Positions 51,144 to 61,087 of a stretch of DNA of 64,000 bases are shown piece after piece. The first letter of the stretch is position 1. The number at the start of each line of letters is the position of its first letter. This DNA comes from CAVYXK01 sp963708245 (lineage in GTDB: Bacteria; Pseudomonadota; Alphaproteobacteria; Acetobacterales; Acetobacteraceae). The stretch is taken from NCBI GenBank assembly GCA_963708245.1, contig OY970201.1:4960001-5024000 (forward strand). Reading direction: 5' to 3'. The notes under the pieces were generated by a model that saw nothing but the letters and a program-made list of their open reading frames with translations, ran no database searches and was not told where the DNA came from. The position numbers and the translations under genes were made by a program.

Positions 51144-52934
51144 ATGTCTACCTCAACCGATAATTTGCCTGGTCTGCTCCACAGGCGCCCATCGCAATCG
51201 CCGGTCGTGAGCAGTCGTCTGCCCAATTCGCTGGACTGGGGTGCCGCCGCAGCCGTCTGGGTCGTGTGTTCGACGCTTATTCTTGCGCTGCAGGCCTTTC
51301 TGCAGAGCGCTAACATCGCCACGACCAACGGGTTGTGGCAGAGCATTGAGCTTCGACAATGGGTTGAAGACCCGGGCTGGTCACATTTCGACGCCGCGAA
51401 CGCACTTTATTATCCCGTTTATGGCTTTCTGTGCCGCGCGCTTGCCGGGTTTGGCCTTCTTCCGGGTTTCCTCTGGCAGCAGATGGCTGAGCTCAATGCC
51501 GTGTTTGGCGGCCTTGGGCTTGCGGCGGTGTATCTGTTCGTGGCGGGGTGGCTGCGACGCCGTTCTGTCGCACTTCTGACGGTGGCGCTTTATGGCGGCT
51601 CCGCCTTCTACCTTCTGCTATCCGTGATTGACGAGTACGACATCGTGCCGGACGTCTTCGTTTTAGTCGCAACGTTGATGGCTTGCGCGTGGTTCGCCCG
51701 CCCCCGCATTCGCGAGATTGCTGCCGTGGCGATTGTGTTCAGCATTGGGTGGCTTTTTGGTTGGCACTTTCTTTTCCCAAGCCTGCCGCCGTTATTGCTG
51801 GCACTTTTCCTGGCTGCCGGTAGTCCGACGCAGCGACTGATCCGGCTGGCATCGTTCCTGCTGTTCATGTCGATCCCGCCATTGGCCTTGGCGCTGATCT
51901 ATATTTCTACTAACGGCGGGGACATTGCCCAGGGGCGCGCGTTCCTGATTCGGCTGTTCTGGGTAGGAAAGGGAGTTGGCACTGGTTGGGGCGGATTCTC
52001 CGCTGCCAAGGTCCCGCTTGCGGTGGGGGGAATGGCCGAATCCCTTATCGGTGGTTCGAACATAACCTATGGATCGTGGTCGGCCATACCGATTGTCGCG
52101 GTGCAGATGGTGGCGGGCACGATTATCGGGCTTGCGCTGCTTAGGCTCGTCTTGCGTTACGTGTGGCGGAATCGGGCTGTACCGTCGGTGATGACGTCCT
52201 TTGTCGTTCTAGGCGGAACTTTGGTTACGGGAATTGTCTTCAATCTCTATTCCCAGCCCCAGGACCCCGAAATGGTCATTAGCGTGATGATTTGGACGCT
52301 GCCCGCATGGGCGCTGGTTGCGCAGTCTGCCCTCGACCACGGTCGGGCGTTCGTATTGGCCGAACGGCCCAATCGGCGGCCTTCGCTGCGGCCAGTGCTA
52401 ATAATGGCGGTGCTGGCTCCAGTCGCTTACAATATTTCCGTGCTGGCGGAGTACCGGGGAGAGGATCTGAAGAAAGCGGCTATAGCCTCGGCGCTGGGTC
52501 GCCGCTTTGATCTGCGGCGCACGGTTTTCCTCTATCATGGGTTCGAGGGCATTATAACTTGGCAATTCGCTCTGCAAGAGGGAAGCTGGATGGAACCGTC
52601 GGAGCTGCCCCCTGCGCCAAGCCCGCGCCCAACGTTCAAATTGATCGGGGCGGCAAGCATCCCGGTACATCATCCAGACTGGACTCCACAGCAGCAGGCT
52701 AGCTCTCTTAGAGATCAGATTGATGCGGCCCTAAGCCGGCATTACGAAGTGGTCGCCGGGGGGTATGTTCTGGACCCCGAGGTGGCGTGGGTCGACCACT
52801 TTCTAACGGTCGCCCCGGCATCTGTGCCGGAGGCGATGCGGCGCATGTTAGATCAGAACTTCCGTTTGACGCCTGCCTATAGTGATCCATCAATTGGCCA
52901 ATATTCTATCGTGACGCGTAAGGCCGACCCATGA
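51144..52934 (+). CDS. Polytopic GT-C-like membrane protein, GtrC-type partner of GtrA/GtrB
   Basis: The 596-residue protein from the ATG at 51144 has about ten hydrophobic segments (WVVCSTLILALQAFLQSA, FLWQQMAELNAVFGGLGLAA, IAAVAIVFSIGWLFGWHFLF) and a soluble C-terminal part with WQFALQEGSWMEPSE and HYEVVAGGYVLDPE. No family can be named with certainty. Its stop overlaps the ATG of a GtrB-like gene (ATGA), and GtrA follows. This is the position of the serotype-specific GtrC glycosyltransferase in gtr clusters. AGGAGG lies over 20 bases upstream. Confidence 0.65.
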   Translation: MSTSTDNLPGLLHRRPSQSPVVSSRLPNSLDWGAAAAVWVVCSTLILALQAFLQSANIATTNGLWQSIELRQWVEDPGWSHFDAANALYYPVYGFLCRALAGFGLLPGFLWQQMAELNAVFGGLGLAAVYLFVAGWLRRRSVALLTVALYGGSAFYLLLSVIDEYDIVPDVFVLVATLMACAWFARPRIREIAAVAIVFSIGWLFGWHFLFPSLPPLLLALFLAAGSPTQRLIRLASFLLFMSIPPLALALIYISTNGGDIAQGRAFLIRLFWVGKGVGTGWGGFSAAKVPLAVGGMAESLIGGSNITYGSWSAIPIVAVQMVAGTIIGLALLRLVLRYVWRNRAVPSVMTSFVVLGGTLVTGIVFNLYSQPQDPEMVISVMIWTLPAWALVAQSALDHGRAFVLAERPNRRPSLRPVLIMAVLAPVAYNISVLAEYRGEDLKKAAIASALGRRFDLRRTVFLYHGFEGIITWQFALQEGSWMEPSELPPAPSPRPTFKLIGAASIPVHHPDWTPQQQASSLRDQIDAALSRHYEVVAGGYVLDPEVAWVDHFLTVAPASVPEAMRRMLDQNFRLTPAYSDPSIGQYSIVTRKADP

Positions 52935-53932
52935 CCTGCGGATCGCCGAGCCTGTCCGTTGTTGCGCCGTGCCTCAACGAAGAGGAGGTACTGCCGGAAT
53001 TCCTGCGGCGTACCCGGGCGGTGTGCGAAGGGCTTGATCTGTGTTACGAGATCGTCCTGGTGGACGACGGTTCCCGTGACTGTACCTGGGGCATTATTTC
53101 AGCCGCTGCCACCGCCGACCAGAGAATCCTCGGAATCCGTCTACGTCGGAACCACGGGCACCAACTCGCACTTTCTGCGGGCATTGCCGCAACCACTGGT
53201 GGGATGGTGCTGCTGATCGATGCCGATCTGCAGGATCCCCCCGAGCTTCTTCCGGCAATGATCAAGCTGTTGCGGACCGAGAACGCAGATGTCGTGTATG
53301 GACAGAGGCTGCGGCGACCGGGCGACACCTTGTTTAAGCGCACCACTGCTGCGGTATTCTACCGTCTGATAAACTCACTCTCCGATGTACAGGTTCCTCG
53401 CGATGTTGGAGATTTCCGCCTCATTAGCCGAGCAATGGCAGACCTGCTATGCCAAATGCCGGAACGCCATCGGTTCGTCCGCGGCATGATCGCCTGGGCC
53501 GGCGGTCGGCAAATCCCCTTTCCCTACGACCGATGCCCGCGCCACGCGGGATCAACAAAATACCCACTGCGACGCATGCTGCGCTTCGCTGTTGATGCGA
53601 TCACCGGTTTTTCTCGCCGCCCGCTCCAGGTCGCGACGTGGCTCGGCATTCTGGCCGTGTTCTTCAGCATTTCGCTTGCATTGTATTCGCTCGCCGGCTG
53701 GGTGTCGGGCCTGGCAGTACCTGGATGGACCAGCCTGATGAGTGCCGTCGGGTTTCTCAGCTCCTTGCAATTTCTCATACTCGGCGTGTTCGGAGAGTAT
53801 CTGGGCCGACTCTATGAGGAAAGCCTAGGGCGGCCCCTTTTTCTGGAGGCCGCTAGGGTCGGTTGTGGGCTCAGCGCCGACGATCGCTCGCGGGCACCAA
53901 TCGAACCGGATGTTCGGCATGTGGCGAGCTAA
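52931..53932 (+). CDS. GtrB-like polyprenol-phosphate glycosyltransferase
   Basis: The 333-residue protein has SVVAPCLNEEEVLPEFLRRT, EIVLVDDGSRDCTW, GMVLLIDADLQDPPELLPAM and DVVYGQRLRRPGDTLFKRTT, the classic GtrB/DPM1 motifs, then VGDFRLISRAMADLL. Two C-terminal transmembrane helices follow (WLGILAVFFSISLALYSLAG). It transfers a sugar from a nucleotide donor to undecaprenyl phosphate on the cytoplasmic side. Confidence 0.9.
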   Translation: MTCGSPSLSVVAPCLNEEEVLPEFLRRTRAVCEGLDLCYEIVLVDDGSRDCTWGIISAAATADQRILGIRLRRNHGHQLALSAGIAATTGGMVLLIDADLQDPPELLPAMIKLLRTENADVVYGQRLRRPGDTLFKRTTAAVFYRLINSLSDVQVPRDVGDFRLISRAMADLLCQMPERHRFVRGMIAWAGGRQIPFPYDRCPRHAGSTKYPLRRMLRFAVDAITGFSRRPLQVATWLGILAVFFSISLALYSLAGWVSGLAVPGWTSLMSAVGFLSSLQFLILGVFGEYLGRLYEESLGRPLFLEAARVGCGLSADDRSRAPIEPDVRHVAS

Positions 53933-53980
53933 GATTTGCGAGCGCTGGCTTTGGCCGCTGCGAGCGGAGCACTGAGCGAC

Positions 53981-54689
53981 ATGGAACCATCCGAATTCGA
54001 CCGATATGCGGATAACTATTACGAAGAGCATTCGAGAAACATCGCGTTGTCGGGGGAGGAGCCGGAATTCTTTGCCCAATACAAAATAGCCGATGCTAAG
54101 CGTCTTACGCTGAGTCAGAAGCTACAGGTATCGAGGATTCTCTGATTTCGGCTCCGGGATCGGCAATTCCATACCGTATTTTCGAAAGTATTTCCCCCGA
54201 AGTGAGATTGTTTGCGCGGACACATCTCGGCACTCGCTCGAGATTGCTGCGCAGCGATTTCCGGGGCCCGAGCATCAGGTCCTTCTCAAGGAAGGAACCG
54301 GGTTGGATTTACCGGACGGGCATTTCGCTCTCTGTTTCTCTGCGTGTGTGTTTCATCACATCCCGCACGATCAACACTGCTTCTGGCTTGGTGAATTACG
54401 CCGGGTTACCGTGGCGGGCGGGATGATCGTTATTTTCGAGCATAATCCGCTGAACCCGATGACAACGGCCGCGGTGAGAACCTGCCCGTTCGACGTCAAC
54501 GCGCGCCTGATAACAGCCCGAAAGCTCGCCAGGAAAATGCGCTCGCAGGGATGGAGAGATCCGCGATGCGAATATAGGCTCTTTTTCCCGCGCATGCTAT
54601 CTTGGCTTCGACCGTTCGAGCGTTTGCTCACACCCGTACCGTTGGGTGCGCAATACAGCCTGTCGTCGATCAATGTTGCGAAAGCATGA
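53981..54689 (+). pseudogene. SAM-dependent methyltransferase, frameshifted
   Basis: The first frame reads MEPSEFDRYADNYYEEHSRN and reaches a TGA at 54143 just before motif I. Dropping one T in CTCTGATTTC gives ILDFGSGIGNSIPYFRKYFP, then VLLKEGTGLDLPDGHFALCF and GELRRVTVAGGMIVIFEHNP, a complete class I methyltransferase ending at 54689. This is again a single extra base. It lies between gtrB and gtrA and overlaps gtrA by ATGA, so it is part of the glycan-modification operon. Confidence 0.8.
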
Positions 54690-55051
54690 CACAACAGTTT
54701 CTTAAGTTTATCTTCTTTGGCCTGTTGAACACGGCCGTCGGCCTTTCGGTCATCTTTCTAGCCATCCATTTGTTAGCTGCTGACCCACTTACGGCGAACG
54801 CCGTGGGGTACTCGGCGGGACTCCTCATGAGCTTTATACTGAACGGCAGGGTTACGTTCCATCGAGACGCGTTGCCAATGTCTATGTTCGGGCGGTTCGT
54901 AGGCGTATGTCTGGCCGCGTACCTGGGGAACGCTGCCGCCATGTGGCTGTCGCTGCCTTATGGCAAGTATCTGGCCCAGGTCGCGGGAATGGCTGTCTAC
55001 ACCTTGATCGGCTTCTTTGGGTGCCGCCTGTTCGTGTTCCGGAGCGCTTAA
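54686..55051 (+). CDS. GtrA-family flippase
   Basis: The 121-residue protein reads MTQQFLKFIFFGLLNTAVGL, GYSAGLLMSFILNGRVTFHR and YTLIGFFGCRLFVFRSA, with four helices and the GtrA N-R-x-x-T-F motif. It completes the GtrC/GtrB/methyltransferase/GtrA cassette and would flip the lipid-linked sugar to the periplasm. The ATG overlaps the methyltransferase stop. Confidence 0.87.
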   Translation: MTQQFLKFIFFGLLNTAVGLSVIFLAIHLLAADPLTANAVGYSAGLLMSFILNGRVTFHRDALPMSMFGRFVGVCLAAYLGNAAAMWLSLPYGKYLAQVAGMAVYTLIGFFGCRLFVFRSA

Positions 55052-55371
55052 GGCTTGTCGGCTTCTCCAGACAGTTCGGACACCTACAACCTCTATCGAC
55101 GAGTTTGCTCGGGACCTTGCTATAATAACGCTCTTTGTCGCAGCCACGCTTACGCGGGAGCACATCGCTCGCGTAGCGCCCGGATGCCAACCCACCATGC
55201 GGGTTGAACGCCACTGTTGCAGCCAATGTCGATCAATGTAAGCGAGTGTTCGTCCACACTCAGCCACCATCCAGGCAAATAGCGTTTCGGTTTGAAGCTG
55301 CTCAGGGTAGTTCCCTCAGCAACGGCTTGGTCAGCTCCGAGGGTTTGTCTCCCTTTTGCAGCCGACTGTAC
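55052..55371. other. Gene-free stretch between convergent polysaccharide operons
   Basis: The 320 bases separate the plus-strand gtr cassette from the minus-strand nucleotide-sugar genes. I see no convincing coding frame, strong hairpin or repeat. Short frames here lack codon bias and family similarity. Confidence 0.5.
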
Positions 55372-56724
55372 TCAATCGCTTGACGGGCACCTTACTCCCA
55401 GCGCCAGATCGGCCGCCCCGCGGCCGAGATACAGAACTTCCGCGATTTCAGCGACTGCCATTGGCAGAACGCGCCAGCAATCCAATACGATGCGCCGCTT
55501 GCCGCCTTGCGCGAATACAGCTGGCGAAAGTCGGGCATAGCTTTGTGCGGGTGTCGTGATCACGATCACCTCGGCCGTGCCGATCGCCGCCTCCGGCTCG
55601 CCGACCGCCATCACTGCATCGCCGAGAACCGCCGAAGCCGCCTCCAAAGCGACCGGGTCATGCACGGCTACCGCGAAGCCAGCCTCTACAAGGCGGCTCG
55701 CGACCATCACGCCCTGGCTCTCTTCGATGACTGGCGTATCCGGCTTGTACGCGAGTCCGAGGACCGCGACCCAGGCGCCCCGATCCGCCAGCCGTCCCAC
55801 CAGGCTTGCCACACGCGTCGCTTGGCGTCGGTTCACTTCGTCCGTTGCCAGCGCAAGGTCGGCAGTGACGCCCACGGACCGAGCGAGCGCTGCCCACGCC
55901 ACATTGTCTCGGGGGAAACACGGGCCGCCGTAGCCGAGCGCGCCCTTGAGATACTTGCCGCCGATCCGACTGTCCTTGCCCAAGGCCGCAGTCACCACAT
56001 CAACGTCGGCTCCTGGAAGGGCCTCGCACAATTCGGCAAGCATGTTGGCGTAGCTGATTTTAGTGGTCACGAACGTATTGACCGAAATCTTGCTGATTTC
56101 GGCGTTCACCCAGTTCATCCGCTGCACGGGTGGGTCGCTCTCCACCATTTCGTGATACAGCGCTTCGAGCACGTCGCCGGCGCGCCTGTCGCTCTCGCCG
56201 ATCAACAGCATGTCGGGATGCAACAGGTCGCGCACTACGCTTCCGAGGGCGATGAACTCGGGACTGTAGGTCAGGCCGACAGTGTGGCCGACCCGCCGGC
56301 CACTGGCTTGCTCGAGGGCGGAGCGGATCTCGCCGCCGGTCGAACCTGGCATGACCGTGCTGGTGACGTTGACCACGTGGTAGCGATCCGTGACGCGCAG
56401 TGCGGCGCCGATCTGGCGCACCGCGTCCAGCACCCAGCGGTTGCTGAACATGCCGTCGGGGCCGGAAGGCGTCGGCACAATGACAAATGATACGTCGGTC
56501 AGCGGGATCGCATCAGCGAAGCTCGTAGTGGCGCGTAGTCGCCGACCCGCGACATCGATCCGCTCTTGCAGCCCCGGCTCCTCGACCGGGGCTTTGCCGG
56601 CATTGATCGCCGCCACGAATTGGGGGTTGAGATCGACACCAATAACGTTATGTCCCTTGCTTGCAAGCACAGCGGCGAGCGGGGAGCCCAGCCTGCCGAG
56701 ACCGATGACGGCAATGTCCATCAT
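55372..56724 (-). CDS. UDP-glucose/GDP-mannose dehydrogenase family protein
   Basis: The 450-residue enzyme begins MDIAVIGLGRLGSPLAAVLA (NAD-binding). It has VTSTVMPGSTGGEIRSALE, YSPEFIALGSVVRDLLHPDM, NTFVTTKISYANMLAELCE and the catalytic cysteine in GYGGPCFPRDNVAW. It oxidises a nucleotide-sugar C6 alcohol to the acid in two steps. Whether the substrate is UDP-glucose, GDP-mannose or another sugar cannot be told. The gene upstream encodes a GDP-mannose-epimerase-like protein, 8 bases away. Confidence 0.88.
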   Translation of the reverse strand: MMDIAVIGLGRLGSPLAAVLASKGHNVIGVDLNPQFVAAINAGKAPVEEPGLQERIDVAGRRLRATTSFADAIPLTDVSFVIVPTPSGPDGMFSNRWVLDAVRQIGAALRVTDRYHVVNVTSTVMPGSTGGEIRSALEQASGRRVGHTVGLTYSPEFIALGSVVRDLLHPDMLLIGESDRRAGDVLEALYHEMVESDPPVQRMNWVNAEISKISVNTFVTTKISYANMLAELCEALPGADVDVVTAALGKDSRIGGKYLKGALGYGGPCFPRDNVAWAALARSVGVTADLALATDEVNRRQATRVASLVGRLADRGAWVAVLGLAYKPDTPVIEESQGVMVASRLVEAGFAVAVHDPVALEAASAVLGDAVMAVGEPEAAIGTAEVIVITTPAQSYARLSPAVFAQGGKRRIVLDCWRVLPMAVAEIAEVLYLGRGAADLALGVRCPSSD

Positions 56725-56732
56725 GGAGTCGC

Positions 56733-57710
56733 CTACGCCATCGACGGCGCGTTGCGCCGCACCTGCCGCTCGATCCAGTCATAGGTCGCTGCAAGCCCGG
56801 TCTCCAGGGGCTGGGTCGGCGCCCAGCCAAGTTGCGAACGGAACAGGCGATTGTCGGAGTTGCGCCCCCGCACGCCAGTCGGGCCGGGTACATTACGGAT
56901 CGACAGCTCTTTACCCGCAATTCGCATGATCATGCGGGCGAGGCCGTGAATGGTGACCATTTCCTCCGAGCCGATATTCACCGGCCCGGCGAAAGCGGAC
57001 CGCATCAGGCAAAGCGTGGCCTTAACGCATTCGTTGATATAAAGGAAGGAGCGCGTCTGGCGGCCGTCGCCCCAGATCTCGATTTCGCCCCCGGGGGGCG
57101 CCGCGGCGACCTTTCGGCACAGTGCCGCGGGAGCCTTCTCGCGGCCCCCGGTCCAAGTTCCCTCGGGTCCGAAGATGTTGTGGTAGCGCGCGATGCGCAC
57201 CTCGATACCGTGGTTACGCTGAAAAGCAAGATACAAGCGTTCGCTGAACAGCTTTTCCCAGCCGTACTCGCTGTCGGGTGCGGCCGGGTAGGCGCTGTCC
57301 TCGACGCAGTTGGGCCGATCCGGGTCTTCCTGGTTATAGGCGGGGTACATGCAAGCTGACGAGGAATAAAAGATGCGCTTGGCGGCCCGACAACGTGCCG
57401 CTTCCAGCACGTTCAGATTGATCATTGCCGAATTGTGCATGATGGCGGCGTCGTTTTCGCCGACGAACACGTAACCGGCCCCGCCCATATCGGCAGCCAG
57501 TTGATAGACTTCATCGAAGCGGCGGTCGATGATGGAACGACAGAAACCAGGGTCCCGCAAGTCGCCGATCACGAAATCGTGAGCATCGGTCGGCGCGAAC
57601 TCCGGGAACTTCAGGTCGACCCCGCGCACCCACAGTCCCTCGGCCGTCAGCCACCGCACCAGATGCGAACCAATAAAGCCGCCCGCACCGCATACTAAAG
57701 CAGTTTTCAT
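56733..57710 (-). CDS. GDP-mannose 3,5-epimerase-like NAD-dependent epimerase
   Basis: The 325-residue SDR enzyme starts TALVCGAGGFIGSHLVRWL. It has QLAADMGGAGYVFVGENDAA and IMHNSAMINLNVLEAARC, FYSSSACMYPAYNQ with the catalytic Cys, EYGWEKLFSERLY with the Tyr-x-x-x-Lys pair, and YHNIFGPEGTWTGGREKAPA. These blocks follow plant GDP-mannose 3,5-epimerase closely. It could supply GDP-L-galactose or a related sugar for the surface polymer. It shares an operon with the dehydrogenase gene. Confidence 0.82.
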   Translation of the reverse strand: MKTALVCGAGGFIGSHLVRWLTAEGLWVRGVDLKFPEFAPTDAHDFVIGDLRDPGFCRSIIDRRFDEVYQLAADMGGAGYVFVGENDAAIMHNSAMINLNVLEAARCRAAKRIFYSSSACMYPAYNQEDPDRPNCVEDSAYPAAPDSEYGWEKLFSERLYLAFQRNHGIEVRIARYHNIFGPEGTWTGGREKAPAALCRKVAAAPPGGEIEIWGDGRQTRSFLYINECVKATLCLMRSAFAGPVNIGSEEMVTIHGLARMIMRIAGKELSIRNVPGPTGVRGRNSDNRLFRSQLGWAPTQPLETGLAATYDWIERQVRRNAPSMA

Positions 57711-57903
57711 CTGCGTACCGATCAGCGCTCCACTTCAGGTTGATTTCGCCACCCATCGGGCGAATCGTCAGGCGAAGCCCACTGATCGCCGAAATTGCAT
57801 TGGTCGTCAACCAACGCACGCCACCAACACAATGCAGAGGTCGGTTCGGGGACGCCACCCGACGTGCGGCGTCCCATAAAGGGCGGCGGACATTCCAGCC
57901 CAC

Positions 57904-58629
57904 TCAGGCCCGCGGAGACCATTCCGGAACGTGCTGGAACTGGGGCCCAACGAATATGGCGTCGGCCCAGGAAAGCACGTTCGGATTGCGAGGATGATAG
58001 AAACAATCGTAGAGACCAAACAGGTTGTAGCCGTCGCGCGCCAGTCGGGCGCCAATGTCCCAGAAGAGCGGCTGTCCCCTATACAGCGGCTTCAGTTCCG
58101 CCTCGCAAACGATCAAGCCAATGCGCGCCCCTTGCAAAGCCTTGCTCGCCCCGTTCAGCGCTGCCAGCTCGGCACCCTGGATGTCCATCTTGACGATATC
58201 GACTGTGGCTAGCCCCTCCTGCTCCAGGAAACTGTCGATCGTTATGGTCGAAACCTGGGTTTCGCCACGCTTTCGCGCATACCCCGCCCAGAACTGCTGC
58301 TCGCCGATCTCGAACAGGGAATGCGTACCATCATGCGTGTTGATATGAAGCGTGACCCGACCATCATTGTCGGCTACCGCCTGCTGGAACACCCGCACGC
58401 GGTCGCCAATATGCGCGAGAGCCGCTGTGCAGGTGATGAAATTGGACAATTCAGGCTCAAAGGCAAACACGCGAGCAGCCGGAAAATCGTTAAGATAATG
58501 CAAGGCTGACTGGCCATGCTGTGCCCCAACATCCAGTATAACACGCGCGTCTGGTATCAAACGCCGCTGATCCTCGAACATCGCCTCGCGGGATGGATGA
58601 CGAGGGGCCTGAGTACGATCTGTGCTCAT
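57904..58629 (-). CDS. FkbM-family methyltransferase
   Basis: The 241-residue protein has motif I ARVILDVGAQHGQSALHYLN, an acidic residue after VFAFEPE, and DIVKMDIQGAELAALNGASK, the FkbM hallmark (D-x-E-G-like, here DIQGAE). FkbM enzymes O-methylate sugars and other small groups. The start MSTDRTQAP at 58629 is chosen over 58635. The 193 bases between this gene and the epimerase gene hold nothing recognisable. Confidence 0.82.
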   Translation of the reverse strand: MSTDRTQAPRHPSREAMFEDQRRLIPDARVILDVGAQHGQSALHYLNDFPAARVFAFEPELSNFITCTAALAHIGDRVRVFQQAVADNDGRVTLHINTHDGTHSLFEIGEQQFWAGYARKRGETQVSTITIDSFLEQEGLATVDIVKMDIQGAELAALNGASKALQGARIGLIVCEAELKPLYRGQPLFWDIGARLARDGYNLFGLYDCFYHPRNPNVLSWADAIFVGPQFQHVPEWSPRA

Positions 58630-58641
58630 GAACATTCGCCA

Positions 58642-61052
58642 TTAACAGAGTGCTGTCACGGCCCAATCGCCCCAGTGCTCGGTCGGCACCACCCTCAATG
58701 ACGAGAGGCAGAAGCTGGTTGTGCCGGAGGACCAAATGCGGAACTCGACTCGGGAACCGTCAGGAGCGGTCAACGCTTCCTCGGGGATCACGAATCCGAG
58801 CACGCACCGGAGTGGCCCCGGGCTAGTCGGGACAATCCGCTCCTCCGCCAGCAAGCGATTGCCGGAATCGGTGACTACGTCCGCGCGGATTGCGGCGTCT
58901 TCCGGTGCATCCAGGAAGTAGAGGTCGAATATAGCCTGGTAGCGTCCCGGGAGGAGGGCGGCGTAAGGGCCGTATGCAATCGCCTCGTCGACCCCGAACA
59001 CAGCGTGAATGACCATCGCATTGTTCGGGCTAGTTGAAACGACCGCCCCCGCCGGTGCTGGCCCGCGCGCGCCTGCTGGCCCCACGCTCAGCAAAGGTAA
59101 CCAGTCGAAGCTCCTAGTGTCCTTTACCGCATCGTCCGCCATCTCCGTGAGGCGGGCGCTCCGAATGACGACACGCGCTCGCCCAGCGCTCCGAAGGCGG
59201 AACTCGACGGCGAGCCAGATCAACGCACTGATCAGCCCGGGTGTGACACCGAACTCGACAGATACAGAGCCGCGCTCCAGATCTTCCATCTCAACGTCGC
59301 GATAGGCGAGGAGATAGGGGCCAGAAACCACCTCCAGGCCGAGACCGGGCTGCCGATAGGCTGTTGCGAAGGGACGTTCAATTCAAGGCCGAGCACGACC
59401 TGGTAGTTGCCGGGGGCCAAATCGAGGTAACCGCCATAGCAGACGTGCCCCGACACCCCCGATACCGCGAGGATGGCCGCGCCGGCATCGATTTCTCGCT
59501 GTCCGGCCTCACCTGGCAGCAGCATGGGCAGCAGGTCCTGCGCTTCACGGCGGCGGCTGGCCCAATAGCCCTGCCGTATGCGGGTGGCCATCGGCGATCG
59601 GGCTGCCCCAATGTAGCTGTTTGTCAGCGACTCGGCCCGATTGTTCACGGTATTCACGAGAATGAAACGTCGGGGTGGAGCGGATCCAGTCGCCAGCCGT
59701 GACTGCTCGGACCAGACGATGGTCCGAAAACCACGGACTACTGCACGAATAGCAGGGTCCGTATCGAATTCCCAGTCTTCAGGTGCGATATCATCCGGCC
59801 TGCCCCAGTCGAACACAAAAGCGTCACACTGCGAGTCCAAGGCAGCATTATCGGCCCAGACACAGGCATCGGGAAGTTCTGGACCTAACGAGCGTGCCTC
59901 CGATGAAACCATGATCGGCGTTGAGAAGCCCATGGCCCGCCAGGCCGCAGCGAAGCATCGCAGTAATGTGCGCTTGGTTCCGCACCAGCCGAGGATCGTG
60001 TCCCGCTTGTAGCTCGAGAAAGCATCGGTGACGAAAGGAATTACATGTTGGGCATCGTAATCGACACGGTTGTAACTCTCGCGAGCATAGCTCGCGTCCA
60101 ACGGACTACTCAACGGTGCGGTTATCGCGGCGCGTAGCCCGAGCAGATATCGCCGGCTTGTGGTGTCTACCCGGACTTCCTCGACCAATTCGCCGGCGAG
60201 ACCCCAGCAATCTGCTTGCTCTGGTAGATATGGACTGGTCACATCATCAAAGAAGGTTCGGAGGTCATTTTGTAGGCTCCCAGGCCGATGCATCGGGGTA
60301 ATCTGCCTTGTGTGGTCGCAGTGATAACCGAACACATGCTCGATGACATCGCCGACCTTGCCATGCAATAAGAACAGGCGGCGGGCTATATTCGAATCAA
60401 CGTGCCAGCCCAGCAGCATCAACTCGTGGAATCCGCCAACTCGCCACAAATCGTCCCGCAGCATGAGCTGGAAGTCGCCGGGCCCATCGTAACGAACCGC
60501 GGGGTGCGAGGCGCGAACAATCTCATTCAGGTGAAAGTTCCTCCCCCACGATCCGACGGCTTTGATAGCACCTCCAGGGTCGAGACGATCCAGACTCTCC
60601 CAGAGCGACTCCGGTACCTCGAAGCGCGGGAGATGATAATAGCCTTCCAGCAGACTCCCAGCTATTTCCGATAACGACTGGCCACGTCGCGGGACAAAAA
60701 TCATGTCAGTGTTCGTCGAAAGCACCCATCGATTGGTCGAATTCGCTCGCCGGACCGCCACGTTGCGCGCGATCGGCTCCAGGGCAACGAGGGGTGTGCG
60801 GGAGCGGAAGCTCTCGTGCTGCTCAGGCCGCACCCGCAGAATGCGGAGCAGTCGCTTGGCCCGCTCGGTCAGCGTGTCCTGAATCGCTTCGGGGAAGGTC
60901 GGAAAGTCCTCCGGCGTGTTGTAATCGACAAAGATGATTTCATCGTCGCGGGCACCCAGCAGTTCCGCCATGCAATTCAGGCTCAAGGCGGCCCGCTTGT
61001 GCAGATTATAGCCGTAACTATCATTGCGGCCATAGAGGATCAGGGACAGCAT
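58642..61052 (-). pseudogene. Large glycosyltransferase-like protein with a C-terminal domain, frameshifted
   Basis: From the ATG at 61052 the first frame reads MLSLILYGRNDSYGYNLHKR, DEIIFVDYNTPEDFPTFPEA and STNTDMIFVPRRGQSL, a GT-A-like fold. A second module follows with RESYNRVDYDAQHVIPFVTD and VWADNAALDSQCDAFVFDWG. A beta-rich segment (GNYQVVLGLELNVP) continues after QQPIGSP in another frame as GLEVVSGPYLLAYRDVEMED to 58642. The break is near 59350 and needs one missing base. The whole would be about 800 residues. The C-terminal beta-sandwich module occurs again in the next protein. Confidence 0.62.
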
Positions 61053-61087
61053 CGGACGCTCCGGTTGCGATAACTGAAGGCTGCGTG

